Source: Pseudomonas asplenii (lineage in GTDB: Bacteria > Pseudomonadota > Gammaproteobacteria > Pseudomonadales > Pseudomonadaceae). From it: 64,000 nt of DNA. The notes beneath the pieces are model-generated. The model was not told the origin of the DNA. It saw only the letters and a list, made by a program, of their open reading frames with translations, and did no database searches. Shown here piece after piece: positions 8,998-17,110 of the stretch (position 1 is its first letter; each line of letters begins with the position of its first letter). Position numbers and translations under genes: made by a program. The DNA is taken from assembly GCF_900105475.1 (NCBI RefSeq), contig NZ_LT629777.1, positions 3,782,001-3,846,000 of the forward strand, given 5' to 3'.

Positions 8998-10194
8998 ATG
9001 AGCCTGTTCTCCGCTGTCGAAATGGCACCACGCGATCCTATCCTGGGTCTCAACGAAGCATTCAATGCCGATACCCGTACCGACAAGGTAAACTTGGGCG
9101 TGGGTGTCTACTGTGACGAAAGTGGCAAGATTCCACTGTTGCGTGCCGTTGTCGAAGCCGAAACCCAGCGCGCGGCTCAGCATGCTTCCCGTGGTTATCT
9201 GCCGATCGACGGTATCGCGGCCTACGACAAGGCCGTGCAAACCCTGCTGTTCGGTCAGGATTCGCCGTTGATCGCGGCGGGTCGTGTGCTCACTACCCAG
9301 GCGGTCGGTGGGACGGGTGCACTGAAGATCGGTGCCGACTTCCTCAAGCAACTGCTGCCCAACGCCACCGTGGCGATCAGCGACCCGAGCTGGGAAAACC
9401 ACCGCGCGCTGTTCGAAACCGCAGGTTTCCCGGTGCGTAACTATCGCTACTACGATGCCGCCAGCAACGGCGTGAACCGTGCCGGCCTGCTGGAAGACCT
9501 CAACGCACTGCCCGCCAAGTCCATCGTCGTGCTGCACGCCTGCTGCCATAACCCGACCGGTGTCGACCTGACTCCGGCCGACTGGCAGGACGTGCTGGAC
9601 GTGGTCAAGTCCAAGGACCTGGTGCCGTTCCTCGACATGGCCTACCAGGGCTTTGGCGCTGGTATTCACGAGGACGCCGCCGCTGTGCGCCTGTTCGCCG
9701 AGTCGGGCCTGACCTTCTTCGTTTCCAGCTCGTTCTCCAAGTCGTTCTCGCTGTACGGCGAGCGTGTGGGGGCGCTGTCGATCGTCAGTGAGTCGAAGGA
9801 AGAAACTGCCCGCGTCCTGTCCCAGGTCAAGCGCGTGATCCGGACCAACTATTCCAACCCGCCGACCCACGGTGCGACTATCGTGGCGACCGTGCTGAAC
9901 AGCCCTGAGTTGCGCGCCCAGTGGGAAGCGGAGCTGGGTGAGATGCGTGATCGCATCCGTGACATGCGCATGCAGATGGTCGAGCTGCTGGCCCAGCATG
10001 GCGCCAAGCGGGACTTCAGCTTTGTCGGTCGTCAGCGTGGGATGTTCTCCTACTCGGGTCTGACGGTGGAGCAGGTAGCGCGGTTGAAGAACGAGTTTGG
10101 TATCTATGCCCTGGATACTGGGCGGATCTGTGTGGCCTCGTTGAACCAGCGCAACATCGAGACTGTGGTCAAGGCCATTGTTCAGGTGATCTGA
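8998..10194 (+). CDS. class I aspartate/aromatic amino acid aminotransferase
   Basis: PLP-dependent fold-type I aminotransferase, 398 residues, like AspC/TyrB. It opens with MSLFSAVEMAPRDPILGLNEAF and NLGVGVY, typical of the family. The PLP-lysine region is SSSFSKSFSLYGERVGAL, the substrate/cofactor Asn and Tyr lie in HNPTGVD and FLDMAYQGFG, and the arginine that binds the alpha-carboxylate is near the C-terminus. It exchanges amino groups between aspartate or aromatic amino acids and 2-oxoglutarate. A 76-codon upstream extension of the frame is ignored because ATG 8998 matches the family start. The same neighbour, uvrB, is seen in P. aeruginosa. TyrB/PhhC versus AspC preference cannot be told from sequence alone. 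Confidence 0.93.
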   Translation: MSLFSAVEMAPRDPILGLNEAFNADTRTDKVNLGVGVYCDESGKIPLLRAVVEAETQRAAQHASRGYLPIDGIAAYDKAVQTLLFGQDSPLIAAGRVLTTQAVGGTGALKIGADFLKQLLPNATVAISDPSWENHRALFETAGFPVRNYRYYDAASNGVNRAGLLEDLNALPAKSIVVLHACCHNPTGVDLTPADWQDVLDVVKSKDLVPFLDMAYQGFGAGIHEDAAAVRLFAESGLTFFVSSSFSKSFSLYGERVGALSIVSESKEETARVLSQVKRVIRTNYSNPPTHGATIVATVLNSPELRAQWEAELGEMRDRIRDMRMQMVELLAQHGAKRDFSFVGRQRGMFSYSGLTVEQVARLKNEFGIYALDTGRICVASLNQRNIETVVKAIVQVI

Positions 10195-10230
10195 TCTGGC
10201 GGCAGATTCTCTGCTGATCTGGATGTGAAG

Positions 10231-10258
10231 AAGCCCGCAGCGATGCGGGCTTTTTTAT
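10231..10258 (+). terminator. rho-independent terminator of the aminotransferase gene
   Basis: AAGCCCGCA (10231-10239) pairs with TGCGGGCTT (10244-10252) around a 4-nt loop, followed by a T-run. Confidence 0.9.
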
Positions 10259-10291
10259 TTGTCTGTCCCGTCCTGAACACATTGCTGCGTC

Positions 10292-10333
10292 GAGTTAATT
10301 ATCGATGAACAATCTTTCATGGCTAATTAACTC
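10292..10333. promoter_or_regulatory. long AT-rich inverted repeat upstream of the porin gene
   Basis: GAGTTAATTA (10292-10301) and TAATTAACTC (10324-10333) form a perfect 10-bp inverted repeat. Inside it, ATGAA (10305-10309) and TTCAT (10316-10320) pair as well. The rest of the 450-bp gap before the porin (10195-10645) holds the upstream terminator and AT-rich sequence to about 10400, then GC-rich leader; no gene is supported. A repressor/activator site for the porin gene is the simplest reading. Confidence 0.4.
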
Positions 10334-10645
10334 TTCGAACATGGTTCAGTCCAATAGAAAACTATATATAGAAACCGGCAGTAAAGAATAACAATAGAGG
10401 CCTCTGGTCGGTGGCCTGAAATGTTCCGGTTTCTATCGCAAACGCCTACAGGGAAAGCCTCGGAGCGCGACAGGCAAGGCCCGGCCAGATCCCCGCTTCT
10501 GCACGTGTGAAAGTTGTCCTTGGCCTTCGGGTCACTCTGCCATTTTCAATGCATCAGGTTTCCACTCTCCGCGCGGATGACGGCGTGTGCGTTGTCGTTC
10601 GTACCAAGAAAAGAGTGAAACTTCATTAACCAGGGGATAATAACG

Positions 10646-11971
10646 ATGTCGGTAAAGATCAACTTGCTTACACTGGCGGTATCGCTGGGGCTGGCCCAGG
10701 TCGCGATGGCGGACTCCATCACCGACCAGGGCGACGCCAAGGGTTTCGTCGAGGGCAGCAGCCTCAACCTGCACCTGAAGAACCAGTACTTCGACCGTGA
10801 TCGCAAGGATGGCAAGTCCGACCTCAAGGACTGGACCCAGGGCATATTCGGTAACTACAGCTCCGGCTTTACCCAGGGCACCGTCGGTTTCGGCGTGGAT
10901 GCCTTCGGCTACTGGGGCATCAAGCTCGATGGCGGCCCTGGCACCGCAGGCACCGGCAACCTGCCGACAGGCCGCGACGGCTCGCCCGAGGATGACTATG
11001 CCAAGGCCGGTGCCGCGCTCAAGCTGCGGGTTTCCAAGACCGAGCTGCGCTACGGCGACATGCAGCCAACCGCGCCGGTATTCGCCGCTGGCGGCACCCG
11101 GCTGATCCCGGAAACCGCCACCGGTTTCGACCTGCTCAGCAGCGAGATCAAGGGACTGGACCTGGAGGCCGGCCACTTCACCAGCGGCACAGGGGTAGTC
11201 AGCACCAGTCACGATCATGACCTGTACGCCACTTACGCCAACGTGCCGACCAACGCGGTCAGCTACGTGGGTGGCAAGTACAGCGTCACCGACAACCTGA
11301 ACTTCACCCTCTACGGTTCGGAGTTCCAGGACATCTGGCGCCAGTACTACACCAACGGCAACTACACCTTGCCGCTCTCGCCGGGGCAGTCGCTGAACTT
11401 CGACTTCAACCTCTATCGTACCCTTGACGAGGGCCAGGCCAAGGCCGGAGCGATCAACAACACCACGTTCTCCTTTGCCACCGCCTACACCTTCCTGACG
11501 GCCCACACGGTGACCCTGGCCTTCCAGAAGGTGCACGGCGATACGCCGTTCGACTATGTCGGCTTCGGTACCAACGGCCCCGGTGACGGCGGCGATTCGA
11601 TCCTGCTGGCGAACTCGGTGCAGTACTCGGACTTCAACGGTCCGGGCGAGAAATCCTGGCAGGCGCGCTATGACTTGAACATGAAGAGCTACGGGGTGCC
11701 GGGCCTGAGTTTCATGACCCGCTACATCCACGGTGATGACATTGATGGCACCAAAATGGCTGCTGACAGCCCGTATCGGGCCTATGGCTACGGGGCCGAT
11801 GGCGAGCACCATGAAACCGATGTCGAGGCCAAGTACGTGGTGCAGGGAGGGCCGGCCAAGGATCTGTCCCTGCGCCTGCGCCAGTCGTTCCACCGGGGCA
11901 ATGCCGACCAGGCCGAAGGCAACAACAATGAGCTGCGGCTGATCGCCGATTATCCGATCTCGATCTTCTGA
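10646..11971 (+). CDS. OprD-family outer membrane porin
   Basis: A 441-residue outer-membrane specific porin. A 22-residue signal peptide ends at AMA-DS, and the mature start (ITDQGDAKGFVEGSSLNLH) is the OprD-family beginning. The body alternates amphipathic strands (FGNYSSGFTQGTVGFGVDAFGY, KLRVSKTELRYGDM) and short loops, and the C-terminus ends in DYPISIF with terminal Phe, as required for BAM-dependent insertion. The SD GGGGATAA precedes ATG 10646. Family members take up basic amino acids, aromatic acids or sugar acids; the substrate here is unknown. Its 3' end overlaps the convergent siaD-like gene by 22 bp. Confidence 0.92.
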   Translation: MSVKINLLTLAVSLGLAQVAMADSITDQGDAKGFVEGSSLNLHLKNQYFDRDRKDGKSDLKDWTQGIFGNYSSGFTQGTVGFGVDAFGYWGIKLDGGPGTAGTGNLPTGRDGSPEDDYAKAGAALKLRVSKTELRYGDMQPTAPVFAAGGTRLIPETATGFDLLSSEIKGLDLEAGHFTSGTGVVSTSHDHDLYATYANVPTNAVSYVGGKYSVTDNLNFTLYGSEFQDIWRQYYTNGNYTLPLSPGQSLNFDFNLYRTLDEGQAKAGAINNTTFSFATAYTFLTAHTVTLAFQKVHGDTPFDYVGFGTNGPGDGGDSILLANSVQYSDFNGPGEKSWQARYDLNMKSYGVPGLSFMTRYIHGDDIDGTKMAADSPYRAYGYGADGEHHETDVEAKYVVQGGPAKDLSLRLRQSFHRGNADQAEGNNNELRLIADYPISIF

Positions 11972-12771
11972 TCCGTGGGCGGGAGAAGGGGGCCTTCTCC
12001 CGCAGGCTGCGGCGCGTCCGTTCGCGCCGCTTCCACGCGGTTCCTGCCCGCGCGCTTGGCCTGGTACAACGCCGCATCCGCCTGGCCATAGGCGCAGTCG
12101 AAACTGGTGCCCAGAGGGCTGGCACTGACGCCGAAGCTTGCGGTGATCTGCCGGTTCACGGGGGGACCGAAGACATGCGCGGCAATCGCTGCACGCAGAT
12201 TTTCGGCCAAGGCCAGACCGGCCTCGAGCGTACCGGCGGGCATCAGCACGGTAAATTCCTCGCCACCCACGCGGCCGATGAACCCGGCGTTACCGACGAT
12301 CTGTCGCAGGCAGTCGACGATTCCCTGGATCACTGCATCACCGGCGGGATGGCCAAACTCGTCGTTGATGTGCTTGAAGTGGTCGATGTCCAGCACCACC
12401 ATCACCGCTCCGGTTTTGTGCAGGGCCTCTACGGTCAGGTCGATGACTGCGCCGCGATTCAGCACGCCGGTGAGGGCGTCGTGGGTGGCGCGGTATTCGA
12501 GCTGGCTCGCCAGGGTCTGCAACTGGGCGTTGAGCGTATTCATCTCTCGTTCGGCGCGGTCGCTGCGCCTGATCAGTCGTCGTGTCTCGCGCATCAGGCG
12601 TTCAAAGTGAACGGTCAGGTCGGCGAGTGCCTGCTGGTAAACCGGCGCGCCGGCTTCAGTCAGGGCGAGGATCGAACGGGCGTGTTCGAGGGCGTCAGTT
12701 TCGCTGCGGAACAGGTCGGGTACGGCCTCATCCTGTGCCTGTATACCGACGCGAGTGACTGAAGCGGTCAT
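11950..12771 (-). CDS. siaD: diguanylate cyclase, SiaD-like
   Basis: A soluble 273-residue GGDEF protein that makes c-di-GMP from two GTP. Residues about 1-95 are helical and end in a coiled-coil-like segment; the GGDEF domain follows with DALTGVLNRGA, the metal-binding DIDHFKHIND and an intact GGEEF active site. There is no inhibitory RxxD four residues before it that I can see. It is the last of four genes in the order siaA-siaB-siaC-siaD. In P. aeruginosa, SiaD is activated by dephosphorylated SiaC; the same is inferred here. ATG 12771 is chosen because AAGAAGG lies 9 nt upstream; the first in-frame ATG at 12780 touches the SD. The 3' end overlaps oprD convergently. Confidence 0.88.
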   Translation of the reverse strand: MTASVTRVGIQAQDEAVPDLFRSETDALEHARSILALTEAGAPVYQQALADLTVHFERLMRETRRLIRRSDRAEREMNTLNAQLQTLASQLEYRATHDALTGVLNRGAVIDLTVEALHKTGAVMVVLDIDHFKHINDEFGHPAGDAVIQGIVDCLRQIVGNAGFIGRVGGEEFTVLMPAGTLEAGLALAENLRAAIAAHVFGPPVNRQITASFGVSASPLGTSFDCAYGQADAALYQAKRAGRNRVEAARTDAPQPAGEGPLLPPTDQKIEIG

Positions 12772-12794
12772 GCTCATCATCCTTCTTTAACGAG

Positions 12795-13184
12795 TCACTG
12801 GAGGGTAGTGGCGTGGTCGTTGAAGACGATCGCGGTGAAATCGGCCTTCAGTTCTTCACCGAATTCGAAGATGGTCTCGTCTTCTTCATCGTGGTACCAG
12901 TTCACCTGCATCTCGTTGCCCGATTGGGCTGCCTTGTCGAGTGCGTCGAAGATGCTGAACAGCATCTTGGTGCTGGAACTGTTGAAGTACGCCAGCGCGA
13001 TGTGGATGGTAATGGTGGTGTCCTCGCTGGACTCGAGGTAAGCGCGCAGTTGCTGGAGGACGGGAGCATAGAAGGCAGCGGCATTTTCCGGATAGGACTC
13101 GCCCTTGATCGTCAGCAGGTTCTGATCGAAACGAAAGTCGACTTCCGGTGAGGTGGCGGTTGCTTCAATGTAGAAATTATCCAT
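12795..13184 (-). CDS. siaC: SiaC-like regulatory phosphoprotein (DUF1987)
   Basis: A 129-residue single-domain protein of the SiaC/DUF1987 family. The segment AYFNSSSTKML is the family's core; in P. aeruginosa SiaC a threonine here (Thr68) is phosphorylated by SiaB and dephosphorylated by SiaA, and the unphosphorylated form binds and activates SiaD. In this protein the candidate acceptors are Ser69-Ser71 and Thr72. Strongly acidic overall (HDEEDETIFEFGEE). It lies 19 bp after siaB and 23 bp before siaD, so the four genes form one operon. Assignment rests on sequence pattern plus the matching gene order. Confidence 0.88.
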   Translation of the reverse strand: MDNFYIEATATSPEVDFRFDQNLLTIKGESYPENAAAFYAPVLQQLRAYLESSEDTTITIHIALAYFNSSSTKMLFSIFDALDKAAQSGNEMQVNWYHDEEDETIFEFGEELKADFTAIVFNDHATTLQ

Positions 13185-13203
13185 GGCGATTGCGTCACTC
13201 TAA

Positions 13204-13773
13204 TCAGATAGTTGCTTTAAGGCAGAACAGCGTGGTTTCCGGCTCGTCCGCTCGTGGGTAGAAGTCGAACTCCAGCGGCGCGCTGGCGTCGCGCGCCATG
13301 GTCAGGAAACCGAGGCCCGCGCCCTTGCTTTCCACCGGAGTTTCCGCGCGCAGGGTGACCTTGTAGGCCTGCTTGATCTCTTCCAGTGACATGTTGCGCA
13401 GCGGTTCCAGCTTGGCCCGCAGACGCTCGACATCACGGGTGGCGATGGGGTTGGCGCAGAGCATCAGGTGGCGGTCGCCTTCACGGCTGATGCACACCGC
13501 GCCCTGGCGCAACGCCGACTCTTCGCCGGGTTCTTCTGGCAGCGAATCGGAGGAGTAGTGAATGATGTTCTGGGACAGCTCCACGAACGACGAAAACAGC
13601 TTGCGCCGCGTCGGTCCGTTCACTCCGGAAATCTCCAGTTGCAGCCGGACCACCTCGGCCATCGCGCTGACGATGGTGTGGGAGAAATAGCCCATGTGAT
13701 AGAAAATCACATTGCGCTGTTGTGCCAGGTCGAAGAAGTGGTAATCGGGGTGGGCAGCATTCGAATTGATCAT
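13204..13773 (-). CDS. siaB: SiaB-like kinase (DUF6272)
   Basis: A 189-residue protein matching the SiaB family, cytoplasmic kinases with a reduced GHKL-like ATPase fold that phosphorylate SiaC. Visible family features are the helix with SSFVELSQNIIHYSSD, where the N-box-like Asn lies, and the glycine-rich segment SKGAGLGFLTMARDA near residue 150. The start codon overlaps the siaA stop by 4 nt, indicating translational coupling. With SiaA it forms the switch that sets the phosphorylation state of SiaC. Confidence 0.85.
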   Translation of the reverse strand: MINSNAAHPDYHFFDLAQQRNVIFYHMGYFSHTIVSAMAEVVRLQLEISGVNGPTRRKLFSSFVELSQNIIHYSSDSLPEEPGEESALRQGAVCISREGDRHLMLCANPIATRDVERLRAKLEPLRNMSLEEIKQAYKVTLRAETPVESKGAGLGFLTMARDASAPLEFDFYPRADEPETTLFCLKATI

Positions 13774-15014
13774 GGTTCGTTTCCAAGACGCGCACAGAAA
13801 AGGGTGAGGTCGTCACGCCGTGCCTGCTCTCCTTGCCAATTGGCCAGCGTGCGTTGCAGGGCTTCGCAGATGACGGTCGCCGGCTGATGACGGTGTTCCA
13901 CTATCGTGTTGAACGCCTTGCTCTTGCCGAAGGCGATCTGGCGCGGGCCGCCGATCTGGTCGGTGAGGCCGTCGGTGGCGATGAACACCAGGCTGGCCGG
14001 TGCCAATGTGATGCGGCTCACCGGCCATTGATAGTCGATGGCGCTGTCCACATAGCCGACACCGACCCGTTGCCCCGCCAGGGTTTCCATCTGCTCGGCG
14101 GCGGCCGGCAGGACGTGCAGCGCCATGCGTGCGCCGGCGAAGCTCAGGGTCTGGCTGGCGTTGTCGAACCAGAGGAACGCGGCGTCCAGGCCATCGTCGG
14201 ATTCGGGGGTGCCATCGCTGCTGTGCACCTGTCCCAGCAGCTCCTTGACGCTGCGGTTCACCGCCGCCAGCAGCGCGCCGGGGTCGCGCGGGCCAAGCCG
14301 CGCCAGGGCCTGGGTCAGCGACGAGGAGGCGATCAGGGTCATGAAGGCGCCGGGCACGCCGTGGCCGGTGCAGTCGGCGATTGCGCCGAACCAGCCATCG
14401 GGGTAGGCGCAGAAATGGTAGAAGTCGCCGCCGACGACATCCCGCGGTTCCCACAGCAGGACGGCGTCTTCCAGGGTCGCCTTGAGGGTGTCCCGCGAGG
14501 CACGCAGCATGGAGCGCTGGATGACGCTGGCGTATTCGATGCTCTGCATGATCTGGCGGTTTTTCTCGGCCTGCATGGCGGCCACCACCGCCATCAATTG
14601 CAGACCGCTGCCCAATCCGGCGAAGCGACCGTCACGGGTGACGATAAAACCGTCGGACAGGGCCTTTTCGCCGGACTCGACGGTCTTGAAGGTCAACGCC
14701 TCGATGCTCATGTCGGCATCGACGATCAAGGGCTCCTTGTCCATGAAGGCGATGCAGCTCTTCTTGTCGTATAGCTCGCGGTGAAACGGCTTGCTCATCA
14801 TCGACAGGAAGATCGTACGGTTGATCAGGCCGATGGGCCGGGTGTCCTCCACCACCGCCAGGCAGGCCATTTCCTTCTGCGAGCTGAAGGCTTCCATCAC
14901 CAGAGCGTTGGTGCTGTTGCAGTCGATCGCCGGCATTTCCATGCACAGATCACCGGCGCAGCGGTGCTCTCTGGAGCGTTGTGGGCGCATGAAGGAGAAG
15001 CTTTCTGCACGCAT
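13770..15014 (-). CDS. siaA: CBS-domain PP2C-type phosphatase, SiaA-like
   Basis: Serine/threonine phosphatase of the SpoIIE/PP2C type, 414 residues from ATG 15014. The C-terminal domain has the metal aspartates in VVGGDFYHF and IADCTGHGVPGAFM and ends with DDLTLF. The N-terminal half is not the transmembrane sensor of P. aeruginosa SiaA: there is no hydrophobic membrane segment, and instead two CBS-like repeats (around ACLAVVEDTRPIGLINRTIF and DGFIVTRDGRFAGLGSG), followed by a helical linker (VVAAMQAEKNRQIMQ). CBS pairs bind adenine nucleotides, so cytosolic sensing is inferred. No start codon has a good SD; GTG 15104, GTG 15041 and ATG 14990 are alternatives. First gene of the sia operon. 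Confidence 0.82.
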   Translation of the reverse strand: MRAESFSFMRPQRSREHRCAGDLCMEMPAIDCNSTNALVMEAFSSQKEMACLAVVEDTRPIGLINRTIFLSMMSKPFHRELYDKKSCIAFMDKEPLIVDADMSIEALTFKTVESGEKALSDGFIVTRDGRFAGLGSGLQLMAVVAAMQAEKNRQIMQSIEYASVIQRSMLRASRDTLKATLEDAVLLWEPRDVVGGDFYHFCAYPDGWFGAIADCTGHGVPGAFMTLIASSSLTQALARLGPRDPGALLAAVNRSVKELLGQVHSSDGTPESDDGLDAAFLWFDNASQTLSFAGARMALHVLPAAAEQMETLAGQRVGVGYVDSAIDYQWPVSRITLAPASLVFIATDGLTDQIGGPRQIAFGKSKAFNTIVEHRHQPATVICEALQRTLANWQGEQARRDDLTLFCARLGNEP

Positions 15015-15203
15015 GCTGGGAATCGCCGGGCAAAGTGAAGGCACAACGCTATCTCGCCAATGTGACGCTTGTATGACGATCTCTCGTTTGGTTCTCCAGG
15101 CCACTGGCGTTCCAGGGGGAAGTTCCCGAACCAGGAAACTTGGCTCGGCCCGAGATGGGTGCTACAAGAATCGATGAAAACGTCATCCCTTTCAGAGGTC
15201 GTC

Positions 15204-15872
15204 ATGAAGCGCTGGATCGTCAATAACCGTGGGCTGCTGATCTTTCTCCTGTGTTTCGGCATCTTCCGGACTTCCATGGCGGACTGGAACCCGATTCCTT
15301 CGGGCTCCATGCGTCCGACTCTGCTTGAGGGCGATGTGGTACTGGTCAATCGGTTGGCCTACGATCTCAAGCTGCCCTTGAGCGATATTTCCCTGGCGGC
15401 GCTGGGCAATCCACAGCGCGGGGACGTGGTCACGTTCACCTCGCCCAAGGATGGCGTGCGGCTGATCAAGCGGTTGGTGGGTGTGCCGGGCGATGTGCTG
15501 GAAATGCGCAACGAAGTGCTGTTCGTCAATGGTGTGGCGGCGCACTACAGCGATGCCCGGGACATTGCCGAGCCGGGCGCTCATGCGGTGAATATTCCCG
15601 GTGTATCGGTGACCGAAGTTTCCGACCACAGCGAGCGTCGCGTGCAGTTCCTGCGTGGCGTGGCGGCTGCCCGGGATTTCGGGCCGATCACCGTGCCGGC
15701 GGACAGCTACTTCATGCTGGGCGACAACCGCGACAACAGTGCCGACTCGCGCTATATCGGCTTTGTCCCACGTCGCCTGCTGATCGGCCGGGCCCATCAC
15801 ATCGTGGTATCGGCCGACATCCTCGGCCATTGGATGCCGCGTCTGGACCGTACCGGCAAGCGGATTCTCTGA
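15204..15872 (+). CDS. lepB: signal peptidase I (additional, single-pass)
   Basis: Membrane serine protease that removes signal peptides at the periplasmic face. The 222 residues contain one N-terminal membrane segment (LLIFLLCFGIF), the nucleophile Ser35 in PSGSMRPTL, the general-base Lys89 in RLIKRLVGVPGD, and the box GDNRDNSADSRYIGFV. It is shorter than the two-span LepB that Pseudomonas keeps next to lepA, so this is most likely a second, accessory enzyme. ATG 15204 is preferred since AGAGG lies 5 nt ahead. It diverges from siaA, with which it shares the intergenic region. Confidence 0.9.
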   Translation: MKRWIVNNRGLLIFLLCFGIFRTSMADWNPIPSGSMRPTLLEGDVVLVNRLAYDLKLPLSDISLAALGNPQRGDVVTFTSPKDGVRLIKRLVGVPGDVLEMRNEVLFVNGVAAHYSDARDIAEPGAHAVNIPGVSVTEVSDHSERRVQFLRGVAAARDFGPITVPADSYFMLGDNRDNSADSRYIGFVPRRLLIGRAHHIVVSADILGHWMPRLDRTGKRIL

Positions 15873-15943
15873 TGGGGTTTGTGGCGAGGGGAGGTTGCGC
15901 CGCAACGGGACGTCGCAGGGTTTGGCGCTTCGCCGATCAGGGG

Positions 15944-15971
15944 TTGACTTCTCTTTTTATATCAGTAACAT
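15944..15971 (+). promoter_or_regulatory. sigma-70 promoter of tRNA-Asn
   Basis: TTGACT (15944-15949) and TAACAT (15966-15971) are separated by 16 bp, placing transcription start only a few bases before the mature tRNA end. Confidence 0.55.
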
Positions 15972-15980
15972 AGCTTGCAT

Positions 15981-16056
15981 TCCGCAATAGCTCAGTTGGT
16001 AGAGCAAATGACTGTTAATCATTGGGTCCCTGGTTCGAGTCCAGGTTGTGGAGCCA
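15981..16056 (+). tRNA. tRNA-Asn (GTT)
   Basis: 76-nt cloverleaf with acceptor TCCGCAA/TTGTGGA, D-loop, anticodon GTT at 16014-16016, TTCGAGT in the T-loop and an encoded CCA end. Confidence 0.97.
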
Positions 16057-16064
16057 GATAGAAG

Positions 16065-16095
16065 AAAAAACCTGCAGCGATGCAGGTTTTTTTTT
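16065..16095 (+). terminator. rho-independent terminator after tRNA-Asn
   Basis: AAAAAACCTGCA, a 4-nt loop, then TGCAGGTTTTTTTTT. Confidence 0.93.
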
Positions 16096-16149
16096 GCCCG
16101 AAATTCAGGCGGCCGCGAGTGGCGGTCACTTACCGTCGAGGAAATCAGC

Positions 16150-16572
16150 ATGGCAGAAATGGCCCAGCAGGATGATCTGTTTCAGGTGGACAAGCGGCTC
16201 TCCCTCAAACCCGTGATGGACTTCAATGCCTTTTTGCTCCAGGCCTTCGCCGACGGTCCGTGCAAATGCCTGCGCTGCGTCGAGAGTTCGGGTGTCGAGA
16301 CCGGCTATGCCTTCCAGCACACTTTCGAACTGGGCAAGGTGGTCAATCGCCAGTTCGCCAGAACCACCCCGAGTGACGTGCTGCTGGCGTTGAAAAAGGC
16401 CTGGCTGTCGTTCTTCAAGGTCGATCTGGAAGTGCCTGGCCTGCTGGATCTGTTCAAGGTGCAGGAGTTCGTCAAGCCTGAGCTGCATATCCGCCTGCGT
16501 CCGCTGCTTATGGCCTCGGGGCTGATCGTGGAGCGCGACGGCGAGTGGCTGTTGCAGGCGGTTGCCGAGTAG
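16150..16572 (+). CDS. conserved hypothetical protein, 140 aa
   Basis: A soluble 140-residue protein with a clear ribosome-binding site (GAGGAA, 6 nt before ATG 16150). It contains a cysteine cluster CKCLRC near residue 40, which could hold a metal, and a helical C-terminal half that may form a small winged-helix-like fold (KPELHIRLRPLLMASGLIVERDGEWLLQ). I do not recognise the family. It stands alone between the tRNA-Asn terminator and the hcn operon. Confidence 0.6.
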   Translation: MAEMAQQDDLFQVDKRLSLKPVMDFNAFLLQAFADGPCKCLRCVESSGVETGYAFQHTFELGKVVNRQFARTTPSDVLLALKKAWLSFFKVDLEVPGLLDLFKVQEFVKPELHIRLRPLLMASGLIVERDGEWLLQAVAE

Positions 16573-16615
16573 GCGCTCAGCGACCTGACGGCCGGTAGGG
16601 TTATCCTCACCTTTA

Positions 16616-16629
16616 GTGGCCTGGATCAA
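16616..16629 (+). promoter_or_regulatory. weak ANR-like site upstream of hcnA
   Basis: GTGGC-CTGG-ATCAA has a perfect right half but a poor left half compared with the ANR/FNR consensus TTGAT-N4-ATCAA. hcn operons of other pseudomonads are ANR-activated, so a site is expected in this region; this is only the best candidate seen. Confidence 0.25.
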
Positions 16630-16778
16630 GGTTTTGCGTGGCACAACCCCTTAACGTGAATGTACACCGGTTCACCGCAATGCGGCGAACCACCACTCTG
16701 TGGCCGTCATACGCCCCATGTGTGTTGCGGCCAGGCCAGGAAGTGCCCGGCGCAGGGTGGTAGTCCACTCACGTCAAT

Positions 16779-16786
16779 CATGGATG
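16779..16786 (+). promoter_or_regulatory. RsmA/RsmE-type binding motif at the hcnA ribosome-binding site
   Basis: CATGGATG matches the CANGGANG motif, and its GGA doubles as the hcnA Shine-Dalgarno. In P. protegens, hcnA is repressed by RsmA/RsmE at such a site and relieved by GacA-dependent small RNAs; the same is inferred here. Confidence 0.65.
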
Positions 16787-16795
16787 ATGCAGAAC

Positions 16796-17110
16796 ATGCA
16801 GAACCTGGATCGAAAATACGATATCCAGCCGCTTCAACGAGCGGATATGACCCTCCATCTCAATGGCCAGGATGTGCCCGCGGCAGAAGGCGAGACCGTG
16901 CTTTCGGTGTTGCAGTCGGTGGGCTTGCGCCAGGTCTCGCGCAACGACCACGGGCAACTGGCCGGCGCCTTCTGCGGCATGGGCGTGTGCCAGAGTTGCC
17001 TGGTATCGATCGATGGCCGGCTCAAACGCCGGGCCTGCCAGACCCTGGTGAAACCGGGTATGCGTATCGAGACCGGGGTCAGCCGGTTTGCTGCTCTGGA
17101 GGTGCTATGA
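16796..17110 (+). CDS. hcnA: hydrogen cyanide synthase subunit HcnA
   Basis: Small [2Fe-2S] ferredoxin-like subunit of the membrane-associated glycine-oxidising cyanide synthase. 104 residues, the family length. Cysteines lie in AFCGMGVCQSC and RACQ, and the protein shows the HcnA signature DIQPLQRADMTLHLNGQ. Several ATGs are clustered; 16796 is chosen because it gives the normal length and 11-nt spacing from the GGA of the SD, while 16787 and 16784 lie too close. The stop overlaps the hcnB start by 4 nt (ATGA). Confidence 0.93.
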   Translation: MQNLDRKYDIQPLQRADMTLHLNGQDVPAAEGETVLSVLQSVGLRQVSRNDHGQLAGAFCGMGVCQSCLVSIDGRLKRRACQTLVKPGMRIETGVSRFAALEVL

